NCBI RefSeq assembly: GCF_945862485.1
Contig: NZ_CAMAYF010000004.1
Coordinates: 84,442-148,441, forward strand
Reading direction: 5' to 3'
DNA length: 64,000 nucleotides
Origin: Sphingorhabdus sp. EL138
Lineage (GTDB): Bacteria; Pseudomonadota; Alphaproteobacteria; Sphingomonadales; Sphingomonadaceae
Under the pieces are notes generated by a model. The model did not search any database. It worked only from the letters and a program-made list of their open reading frames with translations, and was not told the origin of the DNA. Numbering within the stretch: position 1 is the stretch's first letter; each line of letters opens with the position of its first letter. Made by a program: the position numbers and the translations under genes. Of this stretch, positions 1 to 9,381 are shown piece after piece.

Positions 1-1
1 A

Positions 2-772
2 CGGCGGGGGGATGGCTATCACGATATCGAAACGCTATTCGCCTTTGCGCAAGACGGTGATATTCTGAACGCACGCCTTGCACATGCGCTGAGCTTGGAA
101 ATTGTCGGCCCTTTTGGCGCCGACCTGAAGGCCGATGAAAATAATTTGGTGCTGAAAGCGGCATCGTCCTTAAGGACGCACTTTGGAGTCATGCAAGGTG
201 CCGCGATCCGGCTCGACAAAAGACTGCCTATTGCTTCCGGCATTGGTGGGGGATCTGCCGACGCGGCGGCAACGGCAAGGCTTCTTAACCAGCTTTGGGT
301 TTTGGGTGCCTCCGAGCAAGAGCTTGCAGATATTCTTGCCCCATTAGGTGCAGACATTCCCGCTTGCGTTTTCAGCCGTACAAGTTTCGGCAGTGGCACT
401 GGAACGGCATTGACTTTTTTGGACGATAGCAATGTCACCGCGCGACATATGTTGCTGGTGAACCCGCTTCAATCCGTTTCTACGGCGGCAATTTTTAAGG
501 CGTGGGACGGCGTTGACGGCGGCGCAATTGATCGCGGCGATGTGTGGGATTCGTCAATTGCTGGGCGCAACGACCTTGAACCGATAGCGTCTGAGATATG
601 TCCCGTCATTACAGACATTTTAACACGGCTTTCGCAGGCAGAACCAGCGATGGCGCGTATGTCCGGGTCTGGCGCAACATGCTTTGCGTTGTTTCATGAT
701 ATGATGTCACTAAAGGCCGCAAGAGCAAGGCTGGATCCGCATTGGTGGTCTATGGCCAGCATGCTGCGATGA
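2..772 (+). CDS. ispE: 4-diphosphocytidyl-2-C-methyl-D-erythritol kinase (5' end outside window)
   Basis: This GHMP-family kinase phosphorylates CDP-methylerythritol with ATP in the MEP pathway of isoprenoid synthesis in the cytoplasm. The frame is open from base 2 and reads RRGDGYHDIETLF, the conserved block that lies near the N-terminus of IspE, so only some 20-30 residues should be missing upstream. The glycine-rich ATP-binding loop PIASGIGGGSADAAA follows, and a second GHMP motif, ARMSGSGATCFALF, lies near the C-terminus. The stop overlaps the start of the next gene by ATGA, which suggests translational coupling. The identification is firm; only the N-terminus is unseen. Confidence 0.95.
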   Translation, partial: RRGDGYHDIETLFAFAQDGDILNARLAHALSLEIVGPFGADLKADENNLVLKAASSLRTHFGVMQGAAIRLDKRLPIASGIGGGSADAAATARLLNQLWVLGASEQELADILAPLGADIPACVFSRTSFGSGTGTALTFLDDSNVTARHMLLVNPLQSVSTAAIFKAWDGVDGGAIDRGDVWDSSIAGRNDLEPIASEICPVITDILTRLSQAEPAMARMSGSGATCFALFHDMMSLKAARARLDPHWWSMASMLR

Positions 773-1506
773 CAGATGCTCCGTTCGACATATTGGGAAC
801 GCCACGCAAAGGCGGTTTCCTTATCATCGGGGACCATGCGTCAAATCATGTCCCTGCGGATATCGATCTTGGCATTGATCCAGCCTTCCTCAACACGCAT
901 ATTGCATGGGATATCGGGGTAGCCTCTGTTGCGCGCTTAATCGCACGCGAGGAGGCATTCTCCGCGTTTCTCGGCGGTTATTCGCGTCTCGTTGTCGATT
1001 TGAATAGGGACGCGCATGATGACTCGGCCATTCCTAGCGCAAGTGATGGATTGCCCATTCCCGGCAACGCCATCAGCACAACCGAAAAAGAAGCACGGCT
1101 AGGACGGTTTCATAAGCCCTATCATCTTCATTTAAGAGAGCTGCTGGCGCAACATCGCCCAAAACTTATCTTGTCTCTCCACAGTTTTACGCCGGCATTG
1201 GAGAGCAAACCAGATGAAGCACGCCCTTGGCATGTCGGTGTTTTGTATAATGAACACGAAGCTGCCTCCAAACTCGCTATCCCATTTCTTGAAAGCGCAG
1301 GGTATATCGTTGGTGACCAACTCCCATACTCCGGCAAGCTGTTGAACGCGACGATGAATCGCCATGCTGAAGCCAATAACATTCCCTATATTGGTATCGA
1401 GATGCGGCAGGACATATCCTGTCATCCCGATGGCCAAGCAAGATACGCACGCACATTGGCAGAAATGTGCCATTTTGTTTCGGAACAGCTTGGCTTATCC
1501 ATATAA
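769..1506 (+). CDS. N-formylglutamate amidohydrolase family protein
   Basis: The protein belongs to the N-formylglutamate amidohydrolase family (PF05013), zinc-type hydrolases that cut N-formyl amino acids, as in the last step of some histidine degradation routes. Visible family features are [14 protein letters not shown] near the N-terminus, [23 protein letters not shown] and GIEMRQD. I chose the ATG at 769, which overlaps the ispE stop (ATGA), over an in-frame ATG at 742 that would extend 27 bases into ispE. No histidine-utilisation genes are nearby, so the physiological substrate is open; sphingomonads often carry such orphan copies. Confidence 0.85.
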   Translation: MTDAPFDILGTPRKGGFLIIGDHASNHVPADIDLGIDPAFLNTHIAWDIGVASVARLIAREEAFSAFLGGYSRLVVDLNRDAHDDSAIPSASDGLPIPGNAISTTEKEARLGRFHKPYHLHLRELLAQHRPKLILSLHSFTPALESKPDEARPWHVGVLYNEHEAASKLAIPFLESAGYIVGDQLPYSGKLLNATMNRHAEANNIPYIGIEMRQDISCHPDGQARYARTLAEMCHFVSEQLGLSI

Positions 1507-1541
1507 AATGGCTTAAAGCGCTCCACTTAACGGAGGTCATT

Positions 1542-3263
1542 ATGCCAAACCAGTTCGACAAGTCCAAATTGCCAAGCCGCCATGTGTCTGTAGGGCCGGA
1601 ACGCGCCCCGCATCGCAGCTATTATTATGCAATGGGCCTGACTGCCGAAGAAATTGCGCGACCTTTTGTCGGCGTGGTCTCCGCCGGAAATGATAGTGCC
1701 CCGTGCAATACAACACTTGATGCCCAAGCCGATATCGCACGCGTGGGCGTGGAGCAGGGTGGCGGAATGCCGCGTCGTTTCAATACCATCACCGTGACGG
1801 ACGGCATCGCCATGGGGCATCAGGGAATGAAAGCTTCGCTTGTCAGCCGCGAAGTTATCGCGGATTCGGTTGAGCTTTCGGTGCGCGGCCACTGCTATGA
1901 CGCGCTTGTGGGCTTTGCAGGATGCGACAAATCGCTGCCTGGTATCATGATGGCCATGCTTCGGCTGAACGTGCCATCGATTTTTGTATATGGTGGATCT
2001 ATCCTGCCTGGACGGCACAATAACAAAGACGTCACCGTTAAGGACGTTTTCGAAATCGTCGGTAAATATGCAGCAGGCGCTTGCCCTTTATCAGAATTGG
2101 AAGAGCTTGAGCGCGTTGCTTGCCCTGGCCACGGGGCATGTGGTGGACAATATACCGCAAACACTATGGCCTGCGTTGGCGAGGCGATTGGCCTGTCTTT
2201 ACCGAACAGCAACATGGCGCCAGCGCCATATTCGACCCGCGACCAAATCGCGCATGCGGCGGGCGTTCAAGTCATGGAATTGCTCGCACGCAACATCAGG
2301 CCGCGTGACATATGTACGCGTGAAGCCTTTGTAAATGCTGCACGAATTGTTGCTGCAACTGGTGGTTCAACTAACGGAGCTTTGCATTTGCCTGCCATGG
2401 CGCATGAGGCTGGTATAGATTTTGATCTGTTCGATGTGGCGGATGCGTTTAAGACCACGCCATATATGGCCGATCTTCAACCTGGCGGTCAGTTTGTCGC
2501 CCGCGACATGTATTATGCTGGTGGTGTTTACATGCTGATGAAGTCGTTGCTAGCCGAGGGGCTGTTGTTTGGCGACTGCATGACCGTTACGGGCAAAACA
2601 CTTGGTGAGAATATCGACCAAATCACTTGGAACCCAGATCAAAAGGTTATCTATCCAGCAACAGCACCCATAACCCCCACTGGCGGTGTTGTCGGACTTC
2701 GCGGTACGCTGGCTCCAGAGGGCGCAATCGTGAAAGTTGCGGGCATGGAGCGGTTGACCTTCACTGGCCCAGCTCAGGTATTCGATTGCGAAGAAGATTG
2801 CTTCGCCGCAGTGGAGGCGCGCGAAATTCGCGAAGGTTCGGTCATTGTCATTCGTTATGAAGGACCACGCGGTGGCCCTGGCATGCGCGAAATGCTATCA
2901 ACAACAGCCGCGCTATATGGGCAGGGCATGGGCGAAAAGGTTGCGCTCATTACTGATGGTCGCTTCTCTGGCGCAACGCGCGGCTTTTGCATTGGCCATG
3001 TTGGACCGGAGGCAGCGTTGGGCGGCCCTATCGCATTGGTTGAGGATGGTGACGAGATCATGATTGATGCTGAAACGGGTGTCATTGATCTAAATGTTGC
3101 TGATGCAGTGCTTGAAGAGCGTCGTAAAAATTGGAAATCGCGCGAGACGGATTATCAATCTGGCGCAATCTGGCGTTATGCACAAAATGTTGGTCCAGCT
3201 TATAAGGGCGCGGTAACGCATCCTGGCGGCGCCAAGGAAACGCACGTTTTCGCTGATATTTAA
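1542..3263 (+). CDS. ilvD: dihydroxy-acid dehydratase
   Basis: Dehydrates 2,3-dihydroxy-isovalerate and 2,3-dihydroxy-3-methylvalerate in valine, leucine and isoleucine synthesis. The protein is 573 residues, the usual size. Three conserved cysteine sites are visible: [18 protein letters not shown] and [16 protein letters not shown], the pattern expected of iron-sulfur dehydratases of the IlvD/Edd family. The start at 1542 is set by the ribosome-binding site GGAGG at 1532-1536; the open frame reaches further upstream into the preceding gene. A sugar-acid dehydratase of the same family is a less likely alternative. Confidence 0.92.
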   Translation: MPNQFDKSKLPSRHVSVGPERAPHRSYYYAMGLTAEEIARPFVGVVSAGNDSAPCNTTLDAQADIARVGVEQGGGMPRRFNTITVTDGIAMGHQGMKASLVSREVIADSVELSVRGHCYDALVGFAGCDKSLPGIMMAMLRLNVPSIFVYGGSILPGRHNNKDVTVKDVFEIVGKYAAGACPLSELEELERVACPGHGACGGQYTANTMACVGEAIGLSLPNSNMAPAPYSTRDQIAHAAGVQVMELLARNIRPRDICTREAFVNAARIVAATGGSTNGALHLPAMAHEAGIDFDLFDVADAFKTTPYMADLQPGGQFVARDMYYAGGVYMLMKSLLAEGLLFGDCMTVTGKTLGENIDQITWNPDQKVIYPATAPITPTGGVVGLRGTLAPEGAIVKVAGMERLTFTGPAQVFDCEEDCFAAVEAREIREGSVIVIRYEGPRGGPGMREMLSTTAALYGQGMGEKVALITDGRFSGATRGFCIGHVGPEAALGGPIALVEDGDEIMIDAETGVIDLNVADAVLEERRKNWKSRETDYQSGAIWRYAQNVGPAYKGAVTHPGGAKETHVFADI

Positions 3264-3304
3264 TCGCCGGTTGATTGCTTGCCTCGTCACAGGCATGGGG
3301 CGGT

Positions 3305-4504
3305 ATGGAATTGACAGAAGAGATTATCAGGGTGGCCGCGCGCGGCGATGGCGTTACTGCAAATGGCCGTTATGTGGCGCTTGCCGCACCAGGCGATATT
3401 GTTGATCCTTCTGGCGGCTTGATCTATGGCCCGCATCATGTTGCGCCGCCATGCCAGCATTTCCCTTTGTGCGGTGGTTGTCAGTTGCAGCATCTCGACG
3501 AAGATAGTCTGCGCCTGTTTATCGCCGAACGGGTAACGCACGCCCTCGCGACGCAACAGGTCGACATCGGCGAAGTGATGCCTGTGCATCTATCGCCCCC
3601 AAAGACGCGCCGCCGGATCGCAGTGCGTTCGGCATGGGCTGGCAAGCAGTTCCAGCTTGGCTTCAGTACCGAAAAAAGCCATCGTATCATTGACTTGCGA
3701 CAGTGTGATGTCATGGCGCCAGAGCTATTCGCTTTGCTTGCGCCGATGCGCGATTTGCTTGAGCCTCGGCTGAACCGTGCGCGGCAGGTGCAGATAAAGC
3801 TGGCGATGGTGGACCAAGGTGTCGATGTGTTGATTGAGAACTGGATCGCCAATGATCTCGACACGCATGAGCTGTTGTCCGAATTTGCCAAAACGCACAA
3901 TCTTGCGCGTCTGTCTTTGGATGAAGGCTATGGTCCTGTACCCTTTTATGAGCCTGAGCCGGTCACTGTGACGCTTGGCGGGGTGGCGGTAGGTTATCAG
4001 CCTTATGGCTTCCTCCAAGCCACAGTCGATGGCGAGGCGGCGTTGGTCAACGCAGTTAACGAGATTGTTGGCAGTGACACGATCATAGCCGATTTGTTTG
4101 CAGGTTCCGGCACTTTCGCCTTATCTATGGGGGCAGGCCGCAAAATTTACGCGGGCGAAGCCGACCTGCAGGCGAGCCTTGCCCTAAAGGCCGCTGCTGG
4201 GCGCACTGGCCGAACGATATTTACAGAGCATCGCGACTTGTTTCGGCGGCCACTCTCGGCCGATGAGCTGAACAAATTCCAGACTGTGGTGCTTGATCCG
4301 CCCCGCGCCGGCGCAAAGGAGCAAGTCGCGCAGCTTGCTGCGTCGAATGTGCCAAACATCGCTTATGTAAGTTGTAATCCTGCCAGCTTTGCGCGGGATG
4401 CAAAAACTTTGGTAGCTGCCGGATACAGGTTGCAGCGGATCTGGCCGGTGGGGCAGTTCCGCTGGTCAACCCATATCGAGCTAGTAGGCCATTTTAGCCG
4501 TTAG
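3305..4504 (+). CDS. RumA/TrmA-type RNA (uracil-5-)-methyltransferase
   Basis: A class I SAM-dependent RNA methyltransferase of the TrmA/RumA superfamily, expected to methylate C5 of a uridine in 23S rRNA or tRNA. A short N-terminal region is followed by an iron-sulfur cysteine cluster (CQHFPLCGGC plus a later C in LRQCDV). The C-terminal Rossmann domain shows DLFAGSGTFALSMG for SAM binding, LDPPRAGAKEQV, and the catalytic cysteine motif VSCNPASFARD. The start at 3305 is the first ATG giving the family N-terminus; 3275 is also open. The stop overlaps the convergent MAPEG gene by 4 bases. Which uridine is modified cannot be read from sequence. Confidence 0.85.
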   Translation: MELTEEIIRVAARGDGVTANGRYVALAAPGDIVDPSGGLIYGPHHVAPPCQHFPLCGGCQLQHLDEDSLRLFIAERVTHALATQQVDIGEVMPVHLSPPKTRRRIAVRSAWAGKQFQLGFSTEKSHRIIDLRQCDVMAPELFALLAPMRDLLEPRLNRARQVQIKLAMVDQGVDVLIENWIANDLDTHELLSEFAKTHNLARLSLDEGYGPVPFYEPEPVTVTLGGVAVGYQPYGFLQATVDGEAALVNAVNEIVGSDTIIADLFAGSGTFALSMGAGRKIYAGEADLQASLALKAAAGRTGRTIFTEHRDLFRRPLSADELNKFQTVVLDPPRAGAKEQVAQLAASNVPNIAYVSCNPASFARDAKTLVAAGYRLQRIWPVGQFRWSTHIELVGHFSR

Positions 4505-4944
4505 TGGAGAAGCACCGACATCACGGCATGCGCCACGAGCATCATGAGTGCGACGGATGACAGTGCAAACAAAGCAAAGCGGATGATTACGCGGTTAGAA
4601 AAAATCTGGACCAAGCTGTGTGCGACGCGAAGACCGACATAGGCCCAAGCAATAGTCGCGTTCAAATTGTCGCCTTGTCCTACCATCGCCAACGCCAAGC
4701 ACACCGCATAAAACACCGTAGGCGCTTCGTGTAGGTGGTTGTAATTATCTGCAACCCATGATGCTTTTTCTTCGCCCTTGGCAATAAGCGCATCGCGCAA
4801 CGCCCCGCCAGTGGATCCGACAACCTTGGTTCCATCAATACCCGCACGGCCCATCGCTGGCAGCCGCGTGGCATACATCCAAATCCAAATAATCATCGTC
4901 CACGCTGCAAGTGCGACGACTGGCCCTAAGATACTACTTTGCAT
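4501..4944 (-). CDS. MAPEG family membrane protein (second of tandem pair)
   Basis: A 147-residue integral membrane protein of the MAPEG family (membrane-associated proteins in eicosanoid and glutathione metabolism). Four hydrophobic segments are visible, and the motif ADNYNHLHEAPTVFYAVCL matches the conserved N-x-x-E-x-P family core. The start at 4944 is supported by an AAGGGGG ribosome-binding site just upstream, which overlaps the stop of the neighbouring MAPEG gene 11 bases away; the open frame itself runs further upstream. The function in bacteria is largely unknown, with glutathione-dependent detoxification a guess from the family. Confidence 0.8.
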   Translation of the reverse strand: MQSSILGPVVALAAWTMIIWIWMYATRLPAMGRAGIDGTKVVGSTGGALRDALIAKGEEKASWVADNYNHLHEAPTVFYAVCLALAMVGQGDNLNATIAWAYVGLRVAHSLVQIFSNRVIIRFALFALSSVALMMLVAHAVMSVLLH

Positions 4945-4955
4945 ATCAATCCCCC

Positions 4956-5384
4956 TTAAATTGTTGCAACCACTGCCTGCACGGCCAAAACCGTCAGGCA
5001 TAAGGATGACAACAGAAATAACACAAACCGGACGCTGACGACATTTACCGTCGATTGCCAGACGCTGTGGAGCACCCGCAAAACGGTGTAACCCCATGCT
5101 AAATAGACAGAAGTTTCACTTGCGCCGCCAGATATAGCCAAGATTACGACCGCGGCGTAAAATACCGTGGGTTGCTCCATGAGATGTGCATAATTATGGG
5201 ATTTCCAAGCCACAGGCGGTGGCAAATTTGGATCTATGTCTTGTCCCCGTCCTCCGGGCGCAGCCTTGCTAAGATCCAACCCGATTTTTGCCATAGCGGG
5301 AAGCCGCGCTGCCATGAGCCAATACATCATGAAAACTGACCACAGCACCAATACCGCTGCTGGCGCCAAAATAGGCATATTCAT
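4956..5384 (-). CDS. MAPEG family membrane protein (first of tandem pair)
   Basis: A 142-residue paralogue of the adjacent MAPEG gene, with the same four-helix layout and the motif SHNYAHLMEQPTVFYAAVV. The two copies look like an old tandem duplication: both begin with a hydrophobic helix followed by ARLPAM. The ATG at 5384 sits directly after the T-tract of an intrinsic terminator. Its only plausible ribosome-binding site (GGGGAGGG, 7 bases upstream) forms the 3' arm of that terminator hairpin, so translation from a read-through transcript would need the hairpin to open. A second in-frame ATG lies at 5378. Confidence 0.8.
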   Translation of the reverse strand: MNMPILAPAAVLVLWSVFMMYWLMAARLPAMAKIGLDLSKAAPGGRGQDIDPNLPPPVAWKSHNYAHLMEQPTVFYAAVVILAISGGASETSVYLAWGYTVLRVLHSVWQSTVNVVSVRFVLFLLSSLCLTVLAVQAVVATI

Positions 5385-5418
5385 AAAAAAACCCTCCCCA
5401 TCATCAGATGGGGAGGGT
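5385..5418 (-). terminator. intrinsic terminator overlapping the MAPEG ribosome-binding site
   Basis: On the minus strand an 11-12 bp perfect stem (arms 5407-5418 and 5391-5402, loop 5403-5406) is followed at once by a run of T ending at 5385. It lies 32 bases after the ornithine decarboxylase stop. The 3' arm contains GGGGAGGG at the ideal spacing from the MAPEG ATG at 5384-5382. Confidence 0.85.
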
Positions 5419-5449
5419 GATGCACCTCATACAAATTGTCAAATGCAAC

Positions 5450-6754
5450 TTAGACTTTTGAGCTTTGCGACCGCGTTGCTCGAACGCCTGTGTCATTGGC
5501 TGGAGCCCAGCCATAAAGCGTTGCCATCGGCTGATCTCCTACGACCAACGTCTCAGTTTCACCAAAGCCGTTAAACTCTGTCCGCATGGCACAGCCATAA
5601 GCGCCGAGCATGCCGACTTCGATATAATCGCCAGCCTGCACGTCATCTGGCAAGATGAATGGCCCCGCCATATGGTCCATATCGTCGCAGGTAGGCCCGT
5701 AGAAGCTGAATTCAGCCATCTGGGTACCAATTGACGTCTCCGACCGCTGAAGCGCCACAGGGAAACGCCAGCCGATATGAGCAGCATCGAACAACGAGCC
5801 GTAAGCGCCGTCATTGATGAACAATTCATTCCCGCGACGCTTTTCAACCTTCACCAACAGGGATGCATATTCGGCGCACAAGGCACGGCCAGGTTCGCAC
5901 CAAAGTTCTGCGGAGTAGCTGATTGGCAAATCTTCAAAGCAATCGTGAATGACATCGAAATAGCCATCCAGCGCTGGAGGCTCCATGCCGGGATAAACCG
6001 ACGGAAAACCACCGCCAACATCCACGATGTCCACAGTGACCGACGCCTCGACAATCGCGGCGCGGACATGCTCCATGGCTTCGGCATAGGCTGTTGGCGT
6101 CATGGCCTGACTGCCAACATGAAAGCAGATGCCAAGGCTGTCCGCAACCTGACGCGTTGCAACCAAAAGGTCAGCAACTTCCGACGGATCTGCACCAAAT
6201 TTTGACGACAGACTCAACTTTGCATGTTCGGATGACACGCGAATACGTACACAAAGTTCAAGGTCGGTTGCCGCGACGCCGTCCAGTGCGGTTGCACGCA
6301 CGATCTTCTCCAGCTCTTCATGGCTGTCGAGGCTGAATGTACGGACATTATGGTTGTGATAGGCCTGCGCGATGGCGCGCTCACTTTTGACCGGATGCAT
6401 GAAACACAGCTTAGCATCGGGCAGAAATTTGTGGACCAACCGAACTTCACCCAAGGATGCTACATCATAATGCGTGATGCCAGCTTCCCAAAGGGTTTCC
6501 AGCAATGCAGGTGATGGGTTCGCTTTTACCGCATATAGCGACTTACCCTGAAACTTCTCAACGAAGAAACGGGCCGCGCGCGCAGCAGCATGTGGGCGGA
6601 GTAGCGTGATTGGTTCGTCCGGGCGGAGGGCGCGGACTACAGCAAGTGCGTCAGTGTTCTCGTACAATTCAAGGGACCCCCAAAAGATAACAGGAAACAA
6701 CAAGGCTGCCTTGCGGTTATTGGAAGTCCCCCTGGGGCAGCGGACGAGCGCCAT
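5450..6754 (-). CDS. ornithine/lysine decarboxylase, alanine-racemase fold (type III PLP)
   Basis: A PLP enzyme of the eukaryotic-ODC-like family, expected to make putrescine from ornithine (or cadaverine from lysine). The PLP lysine lies in SLYAVKANP. The glycine-rich phosphate loop is VDVGGGFPSVYPG, and the active-site cysteine/aspartate signature is GPTCDDMD. The open frame gives 434 residues, about 30 more than usual. No ATG lies closer to the conserved start, so the real start may be an upstream TTG or GTG codon within the first 35 residues. It is third in a minus-strand run after the carboxyspermidine dehydrogenase and decarboxylase, which fits putrescine supply for spermidine synthesis. 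Confidence 0.87.
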   Translation of the reverse strand: MALVRCPRGTSNNRKAALLFPVIFWGSLELYENTDALAVVRALRPDEPITLLRPHAAARAARFFVEKFQGKSLYAVKANPSPALLETLWEAGITHYDVASLGEVRLVHKFLPDAKLCFMHPVKSERAIAQAYHNHNVRTFSLDSHEELEKIVRATALDGVAATDLELCVRIRVSSEHAKLSLSSKFGADPSEVADLLVATRQVADSLGICFHVGSQAMTPTAYAEAMEHVRAAIVEASVTVDIVDVGGGFPSVYPGMEPPALDGYFDVIHDCFEDLPISYSAELWCEPGRALCAEYASLLVKVEKRRGNELFINDGAYGSLFDAAHIGWRFPVALQRSETSIGTQMAEFSFYGPTCDDMDHMAGPFILPDDVQAGDYIEVGMLGAYGCAMRTEFNGFGETETLVVGDQPMATLYGWAPANDTGVRATRSQSSKV

Positions 6755-6794
6755 ATGAAAAGCTGGGGGTGTTGTAAAGCGATTCGTTTGGTTT

Positions 6795-7949
6795 TTAGCT
6801 CAGACGGTCGCGGAACGCGGTCCAGTCGAACGACCGCACGCACTCAAGCGTATCCGTATCACTATTCCAAAGCCAGAGCGACGGGAGAGGAACGCCATTA
6901 AAGGTATTCGTTTTCACCATCGAATAATGCGCTTGGTCCAGAAATGCGAAACGCGCTCCGGGCTCTGCTGGGACAGGCAAAACATAATCGCCAATAATAT
7001 CACCGGCGAGGCAAGATGGCCCTCCCAGGCGCACAGGGGAGCCTTCTGAACGCTCTCCAAGCATAGCAGGGCGATAGGGCGCCTCAATGACGTCCGGCAT
7101 ATGGCAGGTGGCACTGATATCCGTTATGCCGACCTGAAGCCCGTTTTCAAAAACGTCGAGCAATTCGCCGATCAATATCCCGGCATCAAGCGCGATGGCT
7201 TCACCGGGTTCGAGATAGATATCCAAGCCCGTTTCGGCGCGCACGTCTTGAATGAAGGCGATCAACTCGTCGCGCTGATAATCTGCGCGCGTAATATGGT
7301 GGCCGCCGCCAAAGTTCAGCCAGCCTAGCTGGCCAAAATAGGGCGCAATATGCGGTTTCAGCGTTTCCCAAGTGCGCTTCAGCGGTTCGAAATCCTGTTC
7401 ACAAAGCGTATGGAAGTGCAGGCCAGAAACGCCTTTGAGATGTTCTGCCTTCAACTGGCTAATCGGAAAGCCAAGCCGCGATCCCGGCGAGCAGGGATCA
7501 TATTTCGCGACTTCGCCCTCGGCATGTTCCGGGTTGATACGAAGCCCTACATCGACGCCGTCATTCAGGAACGATGCAAAACGTATGTGCTGCGATGGGC
7601 TGTTAAAAATGACATGGTCGGAAATGGCGACGATTTCGGCCATGTCAGCCTCTTTATAGCCAGCGCAATAAGTCGCTATTTCGCCCTTATAATAATCCCG
7701 CGCGAGACGCGATTCCCAAAGGCCCGAACTGCATACACCATCCAGATATTCGCCGATGATCGGTGCGACCTTCCACATGGAGAAAGCCTTCATGGCGCAA
7801 AGGATTTTTGCGCCCGACCGATTTTTAACATCCGCCAAAATGTCAAGATTCCGCCGCAACGCAGCCTCATCCACCACAAAGGCAGGCGAGGGAACGCGAT
7901 GAAGGTTAAAATGGGCAAATGCCCCGGGGTCGCCTGCTTTGGTGTCCAT
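6795..7949 (-). CDS. nspC: carboxynorspermidine/carboxyspermidine decarboxylase
   Basis: Decarboxylates carboxyspermidine (or carboxynorspermidine) to spermidine (norspermidine), the last step of the aspartate-semialdehyde route to polyamines. This too is an alanine-racemase-fold PLP enzyme: the PLP lysine is in LCAMKAFSMW. Family blocks include CSSGLWESRLA, GLHFHTLCEQ, LNFGGGHHITR and YLEPGEA. I chose the ATG at 7949 because GGTGA lies 8 bases before it; the ATG at 7961 has that site touching it. The ornithine decarboxylase follows 40 bases downstream and the dehydrogenase lies upstream, separated by a dispersed repeat. Confidence 0.9.
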   Translation of the reverse strand: MDTKAGDPGAFAHFNLHRVPSPAFVVDEAALRRNLDILADVKNRSGAKILCAMKAFSMWKVAPIIGEYLDGVCSSGLWESRLARDYYKGEIATYCAGYKEADMAEIVAISDHVIFNSPSQHIRFASFLNDGVDVGLRINPEHAEGEVAKYDPCSPGSRLGFPISQLKAEHLKGVSGLHFHTLCEQDFEPLKRTWETLKPHIAPYFGQLGWLNFGGGHHITRADYQRDELIAFIQDVRAETGLDIYLEPGEAIALDAGILIGELLDVFENGLQVGITDISATCHMPDVIEAPYRPAMLGERSEGSPVRLGGPSCLAGDIIGDYVLPVPAEPGARFAFLDQAHYSMVKTNTFNGVPLPSLWLWNSDTDTLECVRSFDWTAFRDRLS

Positions 7950-7983
7950 ATTATCATTCACCGCTGTATCAAACCACCGAAAT

Positions 7984-8092
7984 CATGCTGAACCTCTTTC
8001 ACCTCCGGTGACTGACGTTCTAGCATCCATCGTGCCACGCGGACCGAAGGATTGAGAGAAAAAATGGACCCTGAAACAAGTTCAGGGTGAGG
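7984..8092 (+). repeat. dispersed double-palindrome repeat, copy 1 (interrupted)
   Basis: The left element begins with ATGCTGAAC and ends with AGCATCCATC but is broken by about 27 extra bases. The right element, ACCCTGAAaCAAGTTCAGGGT, is intact. The middle, including GACCGAAG, resembles the copy at 25507-25595. It lies between the two polyamine genes. Conceptual translation of such copies gives the 'HPELVSGSIF' peptide that is often mis-annotated as protein. Confidence 0.8.
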
Positions 8093-8118
8093 TTTAAATT
8101 TTACTGTTCCGTCTCGTT

Positions 8119-9327
8119 TTAGAAGGACAAAGGCCCGTCCAATTCCTTCACCTGCCATGGCAGACCATGCACATTGAGCATGTCCATGAAGGGATCGGGA
8201 TCAAACTGTTCGATATTCCACACGCCCGCGCCGGACCATTTGCCCGTAACCAACATCGCCGCGCCAATCATCGCGGGGACGCCGGTGGTATAGCTGACCG
8301 CTTGGTTGCCGGTTTCTGCATAAGCATCCTCATGATCACAGATATTGTAGATGTAGAGCGTCTTTTCCTTGCCGTCTTTGCCAAGGCCAGTCGCGATGCA
8401 GCCAATATTGGTCTTGCCCTTGGTCGTCGGGCCAAGCGAGGCGGGTTCAGGCAATACAGCCTTCAAGAACTGAAGCGGGATGATTTCTTTGCCTTCATAG
8501 ATGACAGGGTCAATCCGCGTCATGCCGACCGCCTGAAGCACGTTCAGATGCGTGATATACGCATCGCCAAAGGTCATCCAGAACCGGATACGCTTGATTT
8601 CGGGCAAATGGGTTTTGAGGCTTTCGATTTCCTCATGATACATCAGGTACATATTCTTGAGACCAACCGCTTCAAAGTCGAAGCTTTGTTTCACCGACAT
8701 CGCTGGCGTTTCGACCCAGTCACCATTTTCCCAATGCCGTGCAACGGCAGTGACTTCACGAATGTTGATTTCGGGGTTGAAGTTGGTGGCAAAGGCTTGG
8801 CCATGGTCACCGCCATTGCAATCCAATATGTCGAGCGTGTCGATGCGGTCGAAATAATGCTTCTTCAGGTATGTCGTGAACACGCTGGTAACGCCGGGGT
8901 CAAAGCCCGAACCAAGTAATGCGGTTAAGACAGCGTCCTTATAACGGTCCTGATACGCCCACTGCCAATGATATTCGAACTTAGCGACATCCAACGGCTC
9001 ATAATTCGCGGTATCCATATAATGCACGCCAGCGGCCAGACACGCATCCATGATGTTAAGATCTTGGTAAGGCAAAGCAAGGTTTACAACGAGGCTTGGC
9101 TTGATCTGGTTCAGCAATGCTGTTGTTGCAGCAACATCATCCGCATCAAGGCCATAGGTGTCGATATCGACGCCCGTGCGTTCCTTGACCGAAGTGGCAA
9201 TCGCATCGCATTTCGACTTGGTGCGGCTTGCGAGGCTGATATGGCTAAAGATATCCTGGTTCATGGCCATCTTATGAACCGCAACCGACCCAACGCCGCC
9301 TGCGCCAATAACCAATATCTTGCTCAT
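8119..9327 (-). CDS. carboxynorspermidine/carboxyspermidine dehydrogenase (saccharopine dehydrogenase family)
   Basis: An NAD(P)H-dependent reductase of the saccharopine dehydrogenase family. By context it condenses putrescine (or diaminopropane) with aspartate semialdehyde to give carboxyspermidine. The nucleotide-binding loop VIGAGGVGSVAVHK is at the N-terminus, and LLGSGFDPGVTSVF and LDILDCNGGDHG are family blocks. The protein is 402 residues. The start at 9327 is fixed by GAGGAAA in front of it; the frame is open for another 33 codons upstream. It heads the polyamine run and is divergent from the threonine dehydratase, with 54 bases between them that must hold both promoters. A lysine-forming saccharopine dehydrogenase is unlikely given the nspC neighbour. 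Confidence 0.88.
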   Translation of the reverse strand: MSKILVIGAGGVGSVAVHKMAMNQDIFSHISLASRTKSKCDAIATSVKERTGVDIDTYGLDADDVAATTALLNQIKPSLVVNLALPYQDLNIMDACLAAGVHYMDTANYEPLDVAKFEYHWQWAYQDRYKDAVLTALLGSGFDPGVTSVFTTYLKKHYFDRIDTLDILDCNGGDHGQAFATNFNPEINIREVTAVARHWENGDWVETPAMSVKQSFDFEAVGLKNMYLMYHEEIESLKTHLPEIKRIRFWMTFGDAYITHLNVLQAVGMTRIDPVIYEGKEIIPLQFLKAVLPEPASLGPTTKGKTNIGCIATGLGKDGKEKTLYIYNICDHEDAYAETGNQAVSYTTGVPAMIGAAMLVTGKWSGAGVWNIEQFDPDPFMDMLNVHGLPWQVKELDGPLSF

Positions 9328-9381
9328 CTTCTGTTTCCTCTTATCAGAGATTCGTTCAGCGCTCGCATATAGGGGCCTTTT

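Noticed and set aside
7958..8158. 66-codon minus-strand frame containing HPELVSGSIF
   Set aside because: It is the translation of the dispersed repeat copy 1, a familiar annotation artefact, not a gene.
8167..8919. 250-codon plus-strand frame opposite the carboxyspermidine dehydrogenase
   Set aside because: Antisense shadow with no family similarity or start signal.
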